Below are positions 63,126 to 64,000 of a stretch of 64,000 nt of DNA, piece by piece. The notes under the pieces were generated by a model. It was not told where the DNA came from. It worked only from the letters and a program-made list of their open reading frames with translations, and did no database searches. The stretch comes from Methylophilales bacterium MBRSF5. GTDB lineage: Bacteria > Pseudomonadota > Gammaproteobacteria > Burkholderiales > Methylophilaceae. Both the position numbers and the translations under genes were made by a program. The DNA is taken from assembly GCA_001044335.1 (NCBI GenBank), contig CP011001.1, positions 682,001-746,000 on the forward strand, in the 5' to 3' direction. The first letter of the stretch is position 1. Every line of letters begins with the position of its first letter.

Positions 63126-64000
63126 TAATTATTTTTTTAGCAAACTTAATACTTTCACTGATGCCCCTATCCTCAGGGTAATAAAATGAAGTGTCTGCAA
63201 CATATAATCCTTGAACAGGTAATTTCACCTCAGGAAGAATTTTTGAATGATTAATTTCACAAACAGGTTGGGAGTAAAAGTAGCGGTTAACTTTGATATC
63301 AATAAAGTCACTTTCATTTATTTGAGGATTTATTTTTTTTATATATTTTTTTACCTTTAACTTAAATGTATTATCTGAATCTTTAAATTTAGGATTATGT
63401 TGTGGCATATAAAATGGTATATAAGCAATAGAACTCTTCTCAATAGTTCGTAAATTAGAGTATTCAATAATGCCTGGAATATCCATATCATCATCATTAA
63501 TATTCAACCAAAAATGATCTGTGATTTTTTTCTTTAATTTAACAATGACACAAACAACACCAATATTTTTTATCTTTTCATAGCTTGCTAATATTTTTTT
63601 TGGAAGCTGTGGAATGATTTTTGGAATATATGGAATTGGAATTGTTGATATGATATTTTCAGCTTGAATTTTTTTAGCTTTAATACTAAAGCTTATTACT
63701 TTATTATTTTTTATATTTACCTTTTCAACAGGGGTACTTAAGTGGATTTTACCGCCATTATTTAAAATAAATTCTTGCATCGCATTTAACAATGTTTGAG
63801 ATCCATTTTCCAGGTAGCCAAGCTGTTCAGTAAAAATATTTTTTCTTGAAAGACCTGTTCTTTTAATTCTCGACCAGATCCATGCGGCTGAAACTTTATC
63901 ACTGTACTCATAGAACTTTAGATTGAATAATTTTTTCCATAAGATATCAAATGAATGATTGCTAATTGATTTCCGCAACCAAGTTTCTGCACTGACCTGA
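63112..64000 (-). CDS. FAD-dependent amine oxidase/protoporphyrinogen oxidase-like protein (5' end outside window)
   Basis: About 296 codons of the C-terminal part are visible and the N-terminal FAD-binding Rossmann domain lies off the right edge. The reading frame continues to the edge with AETWLRKSI. GYLENGSQTLLNAMQEFI and the C-terminal FAD-contact segment GLYVADTSFYYPEDRGISES are typical of NAD(P)-binding amine-oxidase-like proteins found in polysaccharide loci, where they act on sugars or are UDP-galactopyranose-mutase-like. The substrate is unknown. Confidence 0.75.
   Translation of the reverse strand, partial: QVSAETWLRKSISNHSFDILWKKLFNLKFYEYSDKVSAAWIWSRIKRTGLSRKNIFTEQLGYLENGSQTLLNAMQEFILNNGGKIHLSTPVEKVNIKNNKVISFSIKAKKIQAENIISTIPIPYIPKIIPQLPKKILASYEKIKNIGVVCVIVKLKKKITDHFWLNINDDDMDIPGIIEYSNLRTIEKSSIAYIPFYMPQHNPKFKDSDNTFKLKVKKYIKKINPQINESDFIDIKVNRYFYSQPVCEINHSKILPEVKLPVQGLYVADTSFYYPEDRGISESIKFAKKIINEYF

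Noticed and set aside
1-64000. CRISPR arrays, tRNA or rRNA genes, complete insertion sequences
   Set aside because: I found no regularly spaced repeats with unique spacers, no cloverleaf sequences other than the tRNA-like part of tmRNA, and no transposase ORF.

Overview
The window looks like chromosomal DNA of a low-GC, streamlined betaproteobacterium. I infer the order Methylophilales (OM43 / Methylopumilus-like relatives) from the AT-rich sequence, very short spacers, many stop/start overlaps, and the core gene order ndk-rlmN-ispG-hisS-yfgM-bamB-der with divergent rluD and bamD. This placement is not proven by any marker in the window.

Region 1 (1-15.7 kb) is housekeeping: rimO (3' end outside the window), a ZIP metal transporter, pgeF, rluD, bamD, der, bamB, a YfgM-like protein, two oligopeptide-type ABC ATPases, hisS, ispG, rlmN, ndk, trhO, a Gfo/Idh/MocA oxidoreductase and a HAD phosphatase. 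Region 2 (15.8-16.8 kb) is a junction with a 34-residue membrane peptide, a small XRE regulator and a dead N-terminal piece of a tyrosine recombinase.

Region 3 (16.8-49.9 kb) is a surface polysaccharide (O-antigen-type) island, nearly all on the minus strand. It holds a CDP-3,6-dideoxyhexose set (rfbF, rfbG, rfbH, an rfbS-like reductase and an rfbE-like CDP-paratose 2-epimerase, so probably CDP-tyvelose), the full dTDP-rhamnose set (rfbA, B, C, D), galE, a WecA-type initiating transferase, a Wzm/Wzt ABC exporter, many GT2 and GT-C transferases, a DegT aminotransferase, two hexapeptide acyltransferases, a small acyl-building module (KAS III, ACP, two SDRs), three Rieske oxygenases, one 2OG-Fe(II) oxygenase, and the PAPS pair cysC/cysQ. 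gmhA closes the island. Base composition is mosaic: the galE-gmhA segment is visibly richer in G+C than the very AT-rich 19-31 kb part.

Region 4 (49.9-60.1 kb) is accessory/core metabolism: a DUF465 protein, a 32-residue membrane peptide, a DUF4156 lipoprotein, tdh-kbl (threonine to glycine), a 43-residue membrane protein behind a strong Fur-box match, DUF2721, a BLUF-psiE-DASS operon, metY, a flippase and a quinone-oxidoreductase-like protein. Two AT-rich spacers carry clusters of DnaA-box sequences.

Region 5 (60.1-64 kb) holds tmRNA (ssrA, tag ANDDNYALAA) and smpB. A 16-bp copy of the ssrA 3' end lies 1.5 kb away and brackets a periplasmic truncated globin, an OhrR/MarR regulator, a 32-residue membrane peptide and tandem TGGTATACA repeats. 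This looks like a small ssrA-associated insertion without a recognisable integrase. Upstream of smpB are a GtrA protein and the C-terminal part of an FAD oxidoreductase that runs off the window.
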